Shown here one piece after another: positions 10,235 to 21,886 of a DNA stretch of 64,000 bases. Made by a program: the position numbers and the translations under genes. The notes under the pieces are model-generated. The model was not told where the DNA came from. It made no database searches and worked only from the letters and a program-made list of their open reading frames with translations. Numbering within the stretch: the first letter of the stretch is position 1; each line of letters starts with the position of its first letter. The DNA is from Saccharum officinarum (lineage: Eukaryota > Streptophyta > Magnoliopsida > Poales > Poaceae): the NCBI GenBank assembly GCA_020631735.1, contig CM036215.1:9822346-9886345 (forward strand), read 5' to 3'.

Positions 10235-10505
10235 CACTGTTTAGATTTCAGAATTCACCCCTAAATTTCACTATGCAAAAAGGAGATTCCCCATCACATC
10301 AAAATACCGGCAAATGTATGGAGTACTAAATGTAGATGAAATCATATACTAATTGCACAGTTTTGTTGTACTTTGTGAGATGAACATTTTAAGTCTAATT
10401 AATCAATTTTTAGACAATTTTTTGCATAAAAAACAAAAATACTACTGTGCTCGAGGTGACACTATGCAGATTTAGCCATCCCGAATCGGCGATCTAAACA
10501 AGGGG
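10235..10505 (-). mobile_element. MITE M, upstream of the LITTLE ZIPPER-like gene
   Basis: Minus-oriented family member resembling MITE A: CACTGTTTAGATTTCAG at the left, GATCTAAACAAGGGG at the right. Its right end is only about 80 bp from the TATA box, so it forms part of the proximal promoter. The second copy is at about 37802-38069. Confidence 0.65.
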
Positions 10506-10582
10506 ACACACCTACTACTAGTCTACTATACCGATCCGCTGCTCGTCCTTGAGCTCGAGGGCCGGCTCCGGCTCCGGCTGGC

Positions 10583-10590
10583 TATAAATA
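10583..10590 (+). promoter_or_regulatory. TATA box of the LITTLE ZIPPER-like gene
   Basis: TATAAATA in a GC-rich setting (CTGGCTATAAATAGGCCC), predicting a transcription start about 30 bp downstream near 10615. The transcript would have a ~350 bp leader before splicing. The second copy is at about 38146-38153. Confidence 0.7.
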
Positions 10591-10761
10591 GGCCCCCAGG
10601 CCAAGCATACCTGATCGCATCGCAGCACAACAACACAGACCGATCGAGCTCTTCTTGCTCAAGCCTCCTTCGTTCCACACACCACGTACGTACACGCACA
10701 CATCATCATCTGCCTTTGAAGCTCCAGGCCAACCGATCCAACGCGTCAGACTTCGAGAGAG

Positions 10762-10939
10762 GTGAAGGTGACGTCCTCTCGCTCGATCTCTACATTGCAT
10801 CCAAACGCTAGTATTAGCTGCTGTCTCTCTTGTTCCGTTGCTCTAATTTGTCTGCTCGATCAGCAACTGTTTTCTCATGGATGCTTCCTTCTTCTCTTTG
10901 CATACATACAGTACAGGTGGTTTAATTTTGGGGGCGCAG
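10762..10939 (+). other. Probable 5' UTR intron of the LITTLE ZIPPER-like gene
   Basis: Donor GAGAG|GTGAAG and acceptor TGGGGGCGCAG|ATCG enclose ~178 bp of T-rich sequence containing TCTCTTTGCATACATACAG. This is a prediction from splice motifs; cDNA would confirm it. Confidence 0.45.
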
Positions 10940-10966
10940 ATCGAGCGCAGGGGGGTCGACCGATCG

Positions 10967-11242
10967 ATGGAGCGCGCGGAGAACGAGCGGCTGCGGAGGA
11001 TGGCGCAGGGCAAGTGCCTGGAGAACCTGCTCATCATGCAGGAGAACGAGTGGATGCGGAGGAAGGCGCAGCAGCTGGACCAGGAGAACAAGGCCCTCCT
11101 CGCCGAGCTCAAGCAGCGCCAGCAGCGGCCCCAGGGCGCCGCCGGCCCTTCCGGCTCCGTCGTCTTCGGTTCTGCTGGTTCCGCCGCCGCCGCCACCAAC
11201 CTCAAGGCGAAGGCGGCCGGCAAGCAGCAGCAGCCCAAGTGA
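10967..11242 (+). CDS. ZPR-like: LITTLE ZIPPER-like microProtein
   Basis: 91 aa from the ATG at 10967. Residues 5-52 form a short leucine zipper: hydrophobic heptad positions Ile23, Met30, Leu37, Leu44, and zipper Asn at 20, 27 and 41. The core reads ENEWMRRKAQQLDQENKALL, which fits the LITTLE ZIPPER signature. There is no homeodomain or basic region. Known ZPR proteins dimerise with the related zipper of HD-ZIP III factors and prevent DNA binding, giving negative feedback in leaf polarity and shoot meristems; that role is inferred here. Residues 53-91 are a Gly/Ala/Gln-rich, probably disordered tail. Trp29 sits where family members usually have Arg. A TATA box lies at 10583. A leader intron is likely (GT at 10762-10763, AG at 10938-10939), which is why an in-frame ATG at 10877 is not used as the start. 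Confidence 0.8.
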   Translation: MERAENERLRRMAQGKCLENLLIMQENEWMRRKAQQLDQENKALLAELKQRQQRPQGAAGPSGSVVFGSAGSAAAATNLKAKAAGKQQQPK

Positions 11243-13250
11243 AGAAGTAGCCACTAGCCACTGCTCGGTCGTGTGCATGCACGCATGCATGCTTGTCTTT
11301 CTTATCTGTAAATATAAGTGCTAGTACTTCTAGTAGTGTTGTAGCAGGTAGTAGCTGGTTACTCTACTCTCTTAGCAGTGAGTGGAGTGGATGTCGTCGT
11401 AGAACCAAGGAGAAGCTATCTAGATGGTGAGAGCGAAGCCAGCCAGCAGTGGCAGCATTTTGCGCTATATGTATGTATGCAGCAGTGCAGTCCTTAGCTT
11501 GTCAGTCAGCAATTTCATCATCATTCGGCTTATATTTGACGATGCTTATGCTTCGATGCCGTATGCCAATTTCCAGCGCTTCATTCTCCATATACATCGT
11601 GCATTATCCTCTGTTTAATTAGTTATAGTTATTATATAGTTTATATATAGAAGAAAATAAGGAGATATATTAATACATCAGGTTGTATATAGATTGTGAA
11701 TCAACTTCGAGTGGATGGCTACCTTTTTCAATGTGAAACGGGAACAGCTTGCTTTTTCCCCACTTCTTTTTGGAGAACATGGGGTACGATACGATACGAG
11801 AGCCCCAACCTGAAATTTTAGATTGATTGATGAATGATGCCGGCACAACGGGCCAATAAACTAGGTTAGGTAGAGCGGATGAGATCAAACAGGTCCATGA
11901 CCAGAGCCTCGCGCGTAAAGGTTTGGGCTTCGTTTCATAAGAAGCCCACGGTAGACCAATCCCAATATGGGCCCCACGTAGATGAATAAGCTTAGGCCTA
12001 GCATTAAATTCAGCCCATCAATGGTCTCCCTCTGCGAACACATGGTTGTTATGTGCCCACATGTGTCGATTATGTAACGAGTGATTGTCAGGAGATGATC
12101 AAACTTACGTGGCTGACTTGTGCCCATGTGTGTCGATTGGTGATGAGTGATTGTCAGGAGATGATCAAGCTTTGGTTGAGTTTGGAGACTAACCATGGCT
12201 TGAGTGTGGTGTTGTGCAACATGTCTCTTGGCTTGTCAACAGATGTGCAGCACAGAGACAATCGACGGCTATGGAGAAGGTCAAGTAAGGTCGTGTCGTG
12301 CCGATATAGAGCGGTGAAGGACGGATGAGAGGCTTGAACCGAGGGCCGAGAGACTAACCATGGGTGGTTGACACCTGGGGACACCGACAAGCAAGTATAT
12401 ATGTGGAGGAGTAGACCAAGTCAAGACGGCGGTTGGCCGGGGCGTGAAGGACTTGGTGATCGGGTGGTCGAGGACGAACGATGACACGTCTTGAGATCCT
12501 AGAGGATGCACAGAGGATATGGTTCTCCAGCTAGGTTTGATGGTTTGGGCCTCAAAACCACAGCCGGACGGTTTTGCTTGGTTTAGGCCTCAAAACCTAG
12601 GATGGAGTTCAGGATGGACTTTGGGGCAGCACATGGCGTCATTGAGAAGCTTGCGTCGAGGCGAAGCAAAGCCGTGAAGAGCTCGTGGCCGTCAGATGCA
12701 CCGATCAAAAGATGAACCATTTTGCCCCTAGGTTAAGTGGTTTAGCAAAATATCTAAGGGCAAGTTTGGGGATTGTGTAATAGCTTTACAAATAAGAGGG
12801 AAGGCTGCCCACACCAACCTATCTCTCTAGCTTTTGTAATGTAGAAACATCATGAAATTATTTAATTCAGGGTCTGTTTAAACCTCTATAGAGCTGACCT
12901 CAACTCTGGAATTGAATACATGCATTGTAATGTAGAATTGGCATTGCACGTATTCCCCAAATTACGAAGACCAGCATTGTGTCCCTAGAAAGCAGAAAGG
13001 CAAGCTAATTTTAGAGAAGCTAAATAATATCAAAACAAGTAAAATATATATTATTTATCATAAAAATTTTCACTTAGACTTAAATAATCCAAACCATAAA
13101 ATTTAAGTTAGGAGAATCTTACTTTCTTAACTTCCAAATTTGATTGTTTTGTATTAATAGAATATAAGGTTTTCACTTCCATAGTTGGCTACTCAGATCA
13201 CTTAAATATTGAATGCATATCCACCCACTATCCACATAACCATATGATTC
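11243..13250. other. Non-coding region downstream of the ZPR-like gene
   Basis: The first ~350 bp is probably 3' UTR and terminator sequence. The rest holds short meaningless frames, a two-copy 67-bp tandem repeat (12052-12185) and unassigned sequence with an AT-rich end. No gene or complete transposon is seen. Confidence 0.5.
12052..12185. repeat. Two-unit tandem repeat, 67-bp period
   Basis: TGTGCCCACATGTGTCGATT at 12052 recurs as TGTGCCCATGTGTGTCGATT at 12119. Both units go on to GAGTGATTGTCAGGAGATGA. The copies differ by several substitutions. The second locus is at about 39614-39747. Confidence 0.75.
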
Positions 13251-13281
13251 ATGAGCCCACAACAGTAACTATCGAATCCCC

Positions 13282-13515
13282 ATGATTCGGCTCTCCATGG
13301 GAGAAATGGACGTGACTAGTATCCAAGCCATTATGGAGGTTCTTAAGAGGTTGCTCCTAGAACTCCCACGACAGGACACTGAACTGACATTGTTGAATAA
13401 TAGTGTGGCACGACTAAGGCAGGCTCTGGCTCTCCATGGGGGTGGCAACGACATCACAGGTCGTTGGATCTACTATAACTTTTTTTTTGAAACTAGATCT
13501 ACTATAACTAACTGA
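13282..13515 (+). other. Unrecognised 77-codon open frame
   Basis: Open from ATG with plausible composition, but no recognisable domain and no visible promoter. It ends in sequence containing a T9 run between two copies of AGATCTACTATAACT, which suggests a small insertion near the stop. Identical in copy 2 (40843-41076). Treated as probably non-functional. Confidence 0.15.
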
Positions 13516-14164
13516 ACTAGAACGTCTATTTCTTCATCCAAATCTTCATCCTTTAAACCTCAATACCAAAAGCCTCCCCATCACGTAGCTGGATAGACAA
13601 TAAGGACAAGGTAGCAATTACATGACATGGATCCGATCGGTGAAATAATTTACATACTCTCTATGACATTGGATTTGTTCATCACTCATAACTTTACATC
13701 TTTTCTTTGTTGTTCCTGAGACCTCACTTGTTAGTGCCTTCCTTTTCCTAATCTTGGCCTTCTTTAACTTCCCCTTCTTGCTTTTACTCTTAGAAAGCTC
13801 ACTCTGTCATAGTCATGATCAGCTATTTTAAAGCAAATTGGCAATCCTTTGACCATTGCTTAGCTTTTGTGACAGATTTTTTTCCAACTTTGCCACTTTC
13901 ACTGAAACGAAGATTGATGTTACACAACATCAGTGAATCAGACCTTGTAACTTCAAGAAAATGAATAATACAGATGTCACACCACTTGTAGACCTCAACA
14001 TTTGAGGGTCTAGGCCATTGTCTAGCCGTGTGCCTCTACATGACACCAAATGCTGACCTCAAAGGTTCTGCACCAACCTTAGATTATTTTGCATAGAAGT
14101 AATCTTTTGTCCACATCATTTTGACTAACCCCTCAATATATATGATTGGGACATTATTCATTTC

Positions 14165-14394
14165 CTAAACACGCACATTTGGCCCCACACTTGATACGAT
14201 GAAACCAACCAAATAAAGTGTAGACCGTTCTATGACTAAGCACATCCACTTGTCATTGTATTGAAGATGTATGAAAAAGTGCCCTTCCTCTGGGATCAGA
14301 GCACACTTGTATGACTCTTTCCCAAAATTATAGCAGTTGTTCATGCGGTTAAAGCACCGGGATCGGAGGTCACACATGCTCCTCAGCCATATGA
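14165..14394 (-). pseudogene. Ribosome-inactivating-protein-like fragment, broken by the solo LTR
   Basis: On the minus strand the stretch contains a beta-strand pattern ending in LYLVGF. This resembles the N-terminal half of plant ribosome-inactivating proteins (rRNA N-glycosidases), where a [L/A]Y[L/V]VG[F/Y] motif holds an active-site Tyr. The frame stops at 14165. Downstream minus-strand sequence to about 13690 may be further decayed coding sequence but holds several stops. Its upstream side is cut by the solo LTR at 14395. No intact gene can be read. The assignment rests on motif impression only. The second copy is at 41726-41955. Confidence 0.35.
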
Positions 14395-17300
14395 TGTCAC
14401 ACCCTGTTTTAAGGACAAAACCAGGCTCGTCATATGCGTGCCCAGGAAGTCCACACATACAACAACATAATAAAAATATCAAAACAATGTTTATATAAAG
14501 CGGGAAACATACTATATTAACACTTACAACTATCAGAGTGTCGTGGAACGGTCACTAATCTTTTCTTTAGGCTCCAACGTCACAGGGACGGCTGACTGGG
14601 GGCTCCGTATGCCAAGCACTTCTTATAGACTTCTGGAAACTCCACTACACCTTTATTCTTCTTCTAAGCAGCACCTTACTAGACACTGGAGTGTGGGGAA
14701 ATAACAAGGGTGAGTCCATATCGAACTCAGCAAATATAACACAGGGTTCATGAGGCTCAAAAGGTTTGACACGGGTTTACTGCAATAGCTTTTAGTGAGT
14801 CATCTTTTTAGCATTTGAGTAGCAACAAGTTACGTAAGCCCAAATAACCTCATGATCATGTAAACGAGAATAATGTATAGCAAGAAACAATAATCATCAG
14901 TGAGCTTTAATATCATCAGTATTATCATTACCATCAATGTTCATCATTTATTCTATAAGGGTCCAAGGCCACTCGTGACCGTGAGCACGGCTGATATACC
15001 AGTTTTACACTCTACAGAGGTTGTACACTTTCACCATGAGTCCTGATTTACCATTTTGCCCGAGGTGATCAGCCTCTTGACCCACTTCCAAGGAAGGCCG
15101 ACAGGGTTCACTATGAAGTCTTTCAAAGGTTCGTCTAACAAGCTAGGGCCGCTAGGTTTCATCAGTCAGTCTGTGTGATACAACCACGCAGGGATCCACA
15201 TACTGCTTTTCCCCATTTGCGCCACAAGGGTAACCTCTAACAAGCTAGAAAAGGTCCTCATACTTGACTAAAGCCAGAGTCATATAGCCCTCATGGTTGT
15301 ACTGTAAGTCCCAGATGTTCGCTTACAGATAAGTCCTTAAGGAGAGAAACTAGAGCACCATAAAAACAGCCTAATGCTCTAGCCCTTTTGAGCCATATTT
15401 CTATAAATCATCTTTTAAACGTTTATTGCATATACCATTAGTCAAGTTACAGATCATGGTTATTTATCTTGAATACTAGCATAAATACTACCCAATGCAA
15501 TATTCCACCGGTGTCAAGGTACAAGATACAAAAGCTAGGATATCCTTAGAGGTAACGAGGTAGACACATGCACATGAATTAAATGTATTAAAGGTGAATA
15601 GGAAACAAGGATGATCCCATGCTATACTTGCCTTAGAACTTGCTTTATGCCCAAAGCAACTTGCTCTGAAAAACCTCAACTTAATCTTGCATTTGCAACT
15701 TCTGGCACTCAGCTTCTGGTCTTCATCTTCGGATCTTCGGCGCTCACGGATAGTCTTTCTTCTACTCGTAGATCATAGCAACCCAGCACACTAACAGGCA
15801 TACAAGTAAATAAATAGGAACAACTAAGAACAATACACCACACAAGAGAAAACAGCGTACTAAAAGAGAACTACCGGCTACAGTCACGAGAACATAAGAA
15901 ACGCCGACAACAGAACTATAAAGGAAAAGAAACGACTACCGAGAGTTTATATTATAAAAGAAACAATTACACGCTTAATTTTCTTAATTGAATAAAAACC
16001 ACGTGATAGTTATTAACTTAGATTTCTTAAATTATATTCTAATTCCAAGCTGAGTTAAGACCAATCTTGTTTTATAAATATTGCCGTAGGGATTAAGCAA
16101 GTTCAACTTAAAGTTCGCAATATGAAAAGGGACACGTGCATACTTAATAATGCCTAATATATACAACTTGTTTAAACTAAGTAATAATAAATTAAGAATG
16201 CATTTATGTAGCAATTAATCATATTAATCACATTATCATTGATATAGGAAAAGCTGATGTAAAAGCATGGATTGTTATTCACGTTAAGGGGTAAAAAGAG
16301 AGCTCTGAATGACATCATATGAATAGATAATGTATTAAACTTGCATGAAGCCAGAACGTAACAGGTAGCTTAACTGCAAACACTTTGATGCTTACTGTTG
16401 GCGGGCTTTGAACATTGATGAACTTGTAGAGAGCAGGGAACTTGGCCTACATGCATGTGCTGACATGAATAGCAACATATCCGGTTTTCTGGCTGATTGG
16501 AACACAGGCTATAGGACCCGGCAGGCAGCAAACGACGCTGGCTACTTCACCGACTCGAGCAGTACAAGCATGGCCATGGCGACCATGGAAGGCCGGTACA
16601 GCTGTGGCATGTCGGCAGGCTGCGCCACACATGGTCGGCAACTGCTAATCGGTAGGATGCATGACACGTTATAAAAACAGATAGCATACTTGGCTTGTGG
16701 CATGATGTAGACGATAGATGAAATATAGGGACTAAGACATGATGGAGGTGCTCACCGGTGGTCAGCTACCGATGGCGTTGACAGGCCTGCTCATCTAGAT
16801 GAGAAGTCCTCCAGCGACGAATCAGCATGTGAGTCTGAGGAAAACTTGGACGATGGTTAATCTATTCTGGTTGGTCGATGGCGGAGCAGACGAGATGGGC
16901 GACAATCTGATGAAGTTTGTAGTGGTGGCGGTTGCCTCCTATAGAACTCGGTGCGGTGCAAGGGATGGACATATGAACAGATCACGGCGGCGGCATACAT
17001 GCGATGCTGTGGTGGATGGTCGGCGGCGCCAGCTCATACAATCGGCGAGGCACCATGTGACCGCTGGCAAGCAAATAGCAGATTACTAGGAACAATGACT
17101 CGATCGGACATGGCTAGCCATGTGGGAGATCGACTCATTGACAGGAACATGGCAGGCGGCCGTGCTTGCTGCCGAGGAGAGGCCGGCGTGGCGTATGAGC
17201 GACAGGCTAGCGGCGGCAACAAAGCATGGTAGGGAAACTCGGAAGTTGCAGGTCGACGGCGGCGCGGCAGGGCTGCGTGGGATTTGATCGATTGGCTTAT

Positions 17301-18551
17301 GGGTTCTCCAGGTATTATAGAAATACATGAAGCCAAGATTGATATTTATGGACGGGCACGGCGTGATGCACACGCCAAGGCGTGAAGATGGTGTGGGATG
17401 GAGGCGGACTCCAAATCAGAGCAAAGTCCGGCTCCTTCACGAGCTTGGAGCTTGTGTACAGATTTGTGTATGTGAATAATACGATTGTAGCTATGTATGT
17501 TTACATCCCAAAGATACATATAGCTGTATAAGCGAACCCAATGCCCAGTACAGCAAGAGGATTCAGGAATCAGGATAAAACGGGACACAATTATACACTT
17601 GCACAAGCTCGGTTAAACAATTCAAGGCTACTGTACTAATCTAGTAAAGAAGCGGCTGAAAACGCTCAACCCCATAACGGACAGACAGAAAACGAAAAAG
17701 AGTCAGATAAGAAACAAGAAACAACAGAATGATCCTGGAAAGGAAAAACTGACAGAAATCAGGAAGATACATGGTTGCTGCTATAGATTGGGAATAGGCA
17801 CGACGTACGTCTGATGCCCCGAGTACTTGTCGAGATTATTACAGGCATTGTGAAACCGTCTCCGGTGGCTACACGAAGAGCATTGGGATGAAGATAGCGG
17901 TCACTCGAACTCCATGATGGGGTTCTTGCCGTAGAGAAACGATTGATGGCGACGTAAAGCCCAGCGAGGCGGGTCACGCCAAACGGAGGCATCGCGAGTC
18001 GTGACGGAGGCGGCCTCCACCGAGCGGTGTCCGGCTCGGTTACGTGCTGGAAGAGGACGACGATGTCGCGTGGGCCTGGAATGGCAGCGACTCCAGACGC
18101 GGGTCAAGGCTGTCAGCGGGCAAAGAGAAGGGAGCTGGCTCCTTCGGCTTGGGCCAGGGAATGAGAAGGAGCAGCAGCAGATCGGGCTGAGCCACTCGGG
18201 TGAAAACAAGGGCGAGTAGGCCAGATCCTTCGGGCCAAAAACTGAGGAGAGGGGGAGCAGGCCAAGCGGGCCAAAAGAATCAGAGGGTTGGGGAGAATTC
18301 CTTTTCTTTTTCCTTTCTAATTTTCCAAAGCCATTTCAAATAGATTTTGAGTTCCTTTTTCACTTTTAGCAAAAACCACACAATACAAAAGCTCAGATGC
18401 ACCAGCATGCATGTACATACATGTTGCTAAACCTTCTGATAGATTTTAATTTAATGAAAAATATTATTTTCCTATGTTTTTATGAGCACAAAAATACATA
18501 ATTAAATCATTTTAACTCTATTTCCAAAGAAGCAAATTTTAGGGTGTTACA
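14395..18551 (-). mobile_element. Solo LTR of a Ty3/Gypsy (chromovirus-type) element
   Basis: 4157 bp with TGTCACACCC at the left end and GGGTGTTACA at the right. A perfect 5-bp target duplication TATGA lies at 14390-14394 and 18552-18556. No internal domain, PBS or PPT accompanies it, so it is a solo LTR. Both outer parts match the LTR at 55260-58124 (for example CAGGGACGGCTGACTGGGGG and TTTCAAATAGA near the right end). Minus orientation is inferred from that relative, whose polypurine tract is visible. It is ~1.3 kb longer than the relative. The middle (16400-18230) holds only meaningless frames. Confidence 0.85.
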
Positions 18552-18556
18552 TATGA

Positions 18557-19087
18557 TCATGATATCTTTATCACTACCATTCAAATCAAGTAAGTAGTTC
18601 TAAATTGAAAGAAAATCATGACATTTTAGAGTAACAAAATATACATAAAATATATTTATGAAACAAGTGAGATCTTGGTCAATATAACCATGGTATTTGC
18701 ACAAAAAGCTACCTTTACCTGCCAGTGACTTTAGGATTGGTGTATGAGATCATGGTTCTGTCATTCGTTCTTCAATGCTCAGAGCTTGATAACAGTAAGC
18801 CCAATTAACCTGGTTTTAGAGAAATTTACGTATTCTTATCTAGAGTAGACTGAGCCCACAATGTCAAGAATGGACAACAATACAATAATATGTTTCTACT
18901 AAAATGCAGAAATTTAGAACTACAAATGATCTGAGGAATGATAACTCACATACTGAAAGGGAGAACATGCAACAAGACAATGAAAGTAGAGTTTCACCTA
19001 GCATAAAATATTTTTGTGGTTTTATAGTTATAGTTCCAATGGCAAATATTCTGGTCAACCCATCAGAGCCAGGGGCTCCCTCTACAT
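18557..19087. other. AT-rich intergenic sequence
   Basis: An AT-rich stretch between the solo LTR and the GGTCCCTAAACTT-type repeat. A 61-codon frame at 18904-19089 has no recognisable features. No gene is called. Confidence 0.5.
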
Positions 19088-19215
19088 AGGATCCCTAAAC
19101 TTGTCCAAACGGGTTTAGGGACCAAAAAATAAAAAAAGTTTGGGACCTAGATAACACCGCCTCCCAACTTTAGGGACCGCCAGTGTATTTTACTCAAAAC
19201 TTCTATTTTTAGAAT
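19088..19215 (+). repeat. Direct repeat unit 1 (CCCTAAACTTG type)
   Basis: Shares CCCTAAACTTG, AAACGGGTTT, GGGACC, ACCGCCTCC and GTGTATTTTACTCAAAACTT with 19592-19735. The pair flanks a LINE-like fragment. The second copy is at 46646-46773. Confidence 0.7.
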
Positions 19216-19560
19216 ACTATTCATCTTATCCTTGTATTGCAAATGGGATTCTTGTTTAATGTCTAGCCTCTCAAACTCCTTAATGAGTTCTTGCTTTTGT
19301 TTTCTAATTTCTGAGTTAACATTCAAGGACCAACCCTTGGATTTCTTTCTCAACAACCTAATCTTAAACTGCCAAATATCCAGTGGATCTGTGAAAATAC
19401 ACGAAGTGTTCCAAACCTGTCTAACCACATCATAGAACTCAAGGACTCATCTTGTTGTAGCCACCATTTTTCGAATCTAAAGAGCTTGGCTATTTTAGGA
19501 ATATTTACACCAAAGTTAAGAATGAAGGGTACATGATCACTACTTGCCCTCAAGTGTCAT
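19200..19560 (-). pseudogene. L1-type LINE fragment (endonuclease end / linker region)
   Basis: Two overlapping minus frames (19350-19553 and 19147-19428) carry SDHVPF, FRFEKWWLQ and a Lys/Arg-rich WQFKIRLLRKKSKGWS segment. These fit the end of the endonuclease domain and the start of the linker in plant L1 LINE polyproteins. A frameshift separates the two halves and nothing else of the element remains. The second copy is at about 46758-47118. Confidence 0.6.
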
Positions 19561-19591
19561 CTAGGCCCCAAACTTCCATTTTTTTATTTTT

Positions 19592-19735
19592 GGGTCCCTA
19601 AACTTGTGTAAACGGGTTTCAATAGGTTGGACAAGTCTAGGGACCAAAAAAAGAAAGTTTAGGACCTAGATAATACCGCCTCCGAATTTTTGGGACCGCC
19701 GGTGTATTTTACTCAAAACTTCTATTTTTGAAAAC
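19592..19735 (+). repeat. Direct repeat unit 2 (CCCTAAACTTG type)
   Basis: Partner of 19088-19215, in the same orientation, with an extra CAATAGGTTGGACAAGTC segment. The second copy is at 47150-47294. Confidence 0.7.
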
Positions 19736-19988
19736 TTTTACATATAAGGTTTCCTTTTTGCTATTCAACATCTTTGGAAAACTTTGTAGTTTTGGATTTT
19801 TTTATGAACTTATATAAATAATTAAGATTTTTTGTTGTTTAACCTCTTTGGAAAACTTATTGAAAAAATAAGCTTCTAAAATAATAACTCATTCAGTTAT
19901 GTTTGTACATTTTTTTATAACAACCCAGTCAACTAAATTACCAAGAAAAACTTATCGAACACAACCTTATACTACCGAGCTCTTATGG

Positions 19989-20085
19989 TTTAAAAAAAAT
20001 AAAGAAAAAAGAAACAAGGAGAGAGGAAAAAAAAGAAAAGAAGAAGGAAGAAATGAAAAAAAAGGAGGGAAACGCAGGGGGTGTG
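19989..20085 (+). repeat. Purine-rich low-complexity tract
   Basis: About 95 nt almost wholly A and G (AAAGAAAAAAG, GGAGAGAGG, AAGAAGGAAG). The second copy is at 47547-47643 with small homopolymer differences. Confidence 0.85.
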
Positions 20086-20309
20086 CATAGTCTGGGATTT
20101 GCTCACGTGGATGTCCTCTGAATCGAGCGCCAAATATTAAAAAATCATTAATGGCAAACCTCACAACTGGATTTCTACTTCTTACGCCACAAATTTCTCT
20201 TTGCTTCTGCTCCATATATATCACAATTCCCATACAGTACTTGAGCATGGATCTGCAGCTGGAACAGTTCCTTTTGTACTCCTGAGAACTGAAACAACCA
20301 ATTTCAGAT

Positions 20310-21163
20310 CACTAGTACACGGGCATACTATACAGGCGGTTGGTAACATATTTCTACTGGCGTTTTCCAACACCGCCTGCGCCGGAGGCCAGTAGAAATG
20401 AGCCAATTCCACAGACGGTTGCTTATGAACCGTCTGTGAAAATGGATTTTCACAGACGGTTTGCCTATGCAAAAAAATTCCGAAAAACCCCGAAAATAAA
20501 TAGCAAAAAAAGATTTTAATTAGGGGAGGACCCTACTGCCTAGCGCCCACCCGTCTCCGTCGAAGTCACAAGTCGCGTAATTTTTCACGTAAAAATCGTG
20601 ACACACTCACATGTGTTCATATACCCTTTCGGTTCCCCACATATTATACAAATCCGTGTGTAATTTGCTTGTTTGAGGTCCTAAACGATTTCAAATCAAA
20701 AAGTTGTCAACTACAAAGTTTCATAAATTTTTGAGACGAACAACTTTCGTATTGGTCATTTCTCCATCCGAGGTCGTTTACAAAAATTGAATTTAAAATT
20801 TAAGACCATTCAAACGTAGTTTTCCTTGACAAGATGATTTCAAATTAAAAAGTTGTAATTTACAAAGTTTCATAACTTTTCGAGATGAACAACTTTTATT
20901 TTGGGTGTTTTCTCATCCGAGATCGTTTGAAAAAATCAAATTTAAAAAAACACGGGTATTTCTAGTGGCGGATTTCTTAACGAACCGCCTGTAGAAATGT
21001 CTTATTTTCACAGGCGGTTGTCTTAACAAACCGCCTGTAGAAATCCATTTCTACAGGCGGTTTTGGTCTTGGAGTCCACCGTTTCATTTCTACTGGCGCG
21101 TGATAACTAAAACCGGCAGTAAAAAAAAAGCGGGCGCTGGAAAAAATCACCTTTCTACTGGTG
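20310..21163. mobile_element. Small non-autonomous CACTA element
   Basis: Starts CACTAGTACACGGGC and ends TTTCTACTGGTG, with GAT directly repeated at 20307-20309 and 21164-21166, the 3-bp TSD expected of CACTA elements. Both ends carry subterminal repeats of the ACAGGCGGTT / AACCGCCTGT type plus TTTCTACTGGCG. The interior is AT-rich without a transposase. The second copy is at 47870-48725 with the same GAT duplication. Confidence 0.85.
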
Positions 21164-21275
21164 GATGTGGAACAATCTATTTTATTTTATACCTGGTATA
21201 TATGCACTGACCACTGTTAGTTGTTCGTAACGAATTGAAGGTACGTAATCTCTAAATTAACTCTGCACCAACTAG

Positions 21276-21519
21276 GGGTGTGTTCACTTCGCGAAAAGTA
21301 GGTGAAAAGTTACTGTAGCATCTTTCGTTGTTATTTGGCAAAATTTATCCAATCATAGACTAACTAGGCTCAAAAGATTCGTCTCGACATTTTCAGACAA
21401 ACTATGCAATTAGTTATCTTTTTTACCTACATTTAATACTCCATGCATGCGTCGAAAGATTTGATGTGATGGATGGAAGAGGAAATATTTTAGGTTGGGA
21501 TGGGGAAGTGAACACACCC
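21276..21519 (+). mobile_element. MITE N, upstream of the Asp/Ser-rich gene
   Basis: 244 bp, GGGTGTGTTCACTTC to GAAGTGAACACACCC, perfect 15-bp inverted ends, with TAG on both sides (21273-21275 and 21520-21522). Family core present. The second copy is at 48838-49081 with the same TSD. Confidence 0.85.
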
Positions 21520-21886
21520 TAGAAGTATATATGCACTCAACTACTCTGCAGCAACTCATGTCAGGGACGATTAGTTAGTTAATCATGTCGTCGTCGTGTG
21601 ACGAAACCCTTGGATTACAAGTATTAATCTAGCCCAAACCTGAGGGTTTCAGCAAAGAGCTAGCAATTCCTAGAAAATAGTAGACACTACTAACATTTTG
21701 GAAGTAGGTAACCTAGCTAGCTACTCTACCGGGTCAGCAAAAATCGTCACCTAACTTGGGCGCGCGTATCCACCGCGACACTTTCCAACCATCTCTACCA
21801 AAAAGACATTAGAACAAACTCACCCACCCACTCATGTCATCTCACACGCATGCACACACACGTACGTGCAAGCAAGGTAAGCATCG

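Noticed and set aside
10877..10966. Upstream in-frame ATG giving a 121-aa form of the LITTLE ZIPPER-like protein
   Set aside because: This stretch lies mostly in a likely leader intron ending at the AG at 10938-10939, and the extra residues do not resemble the family.
16408..18219. Several 60-100 codon frames on both strands
   Set aside because: All inside the solo LTR, overlapping one another and without recognisable features.
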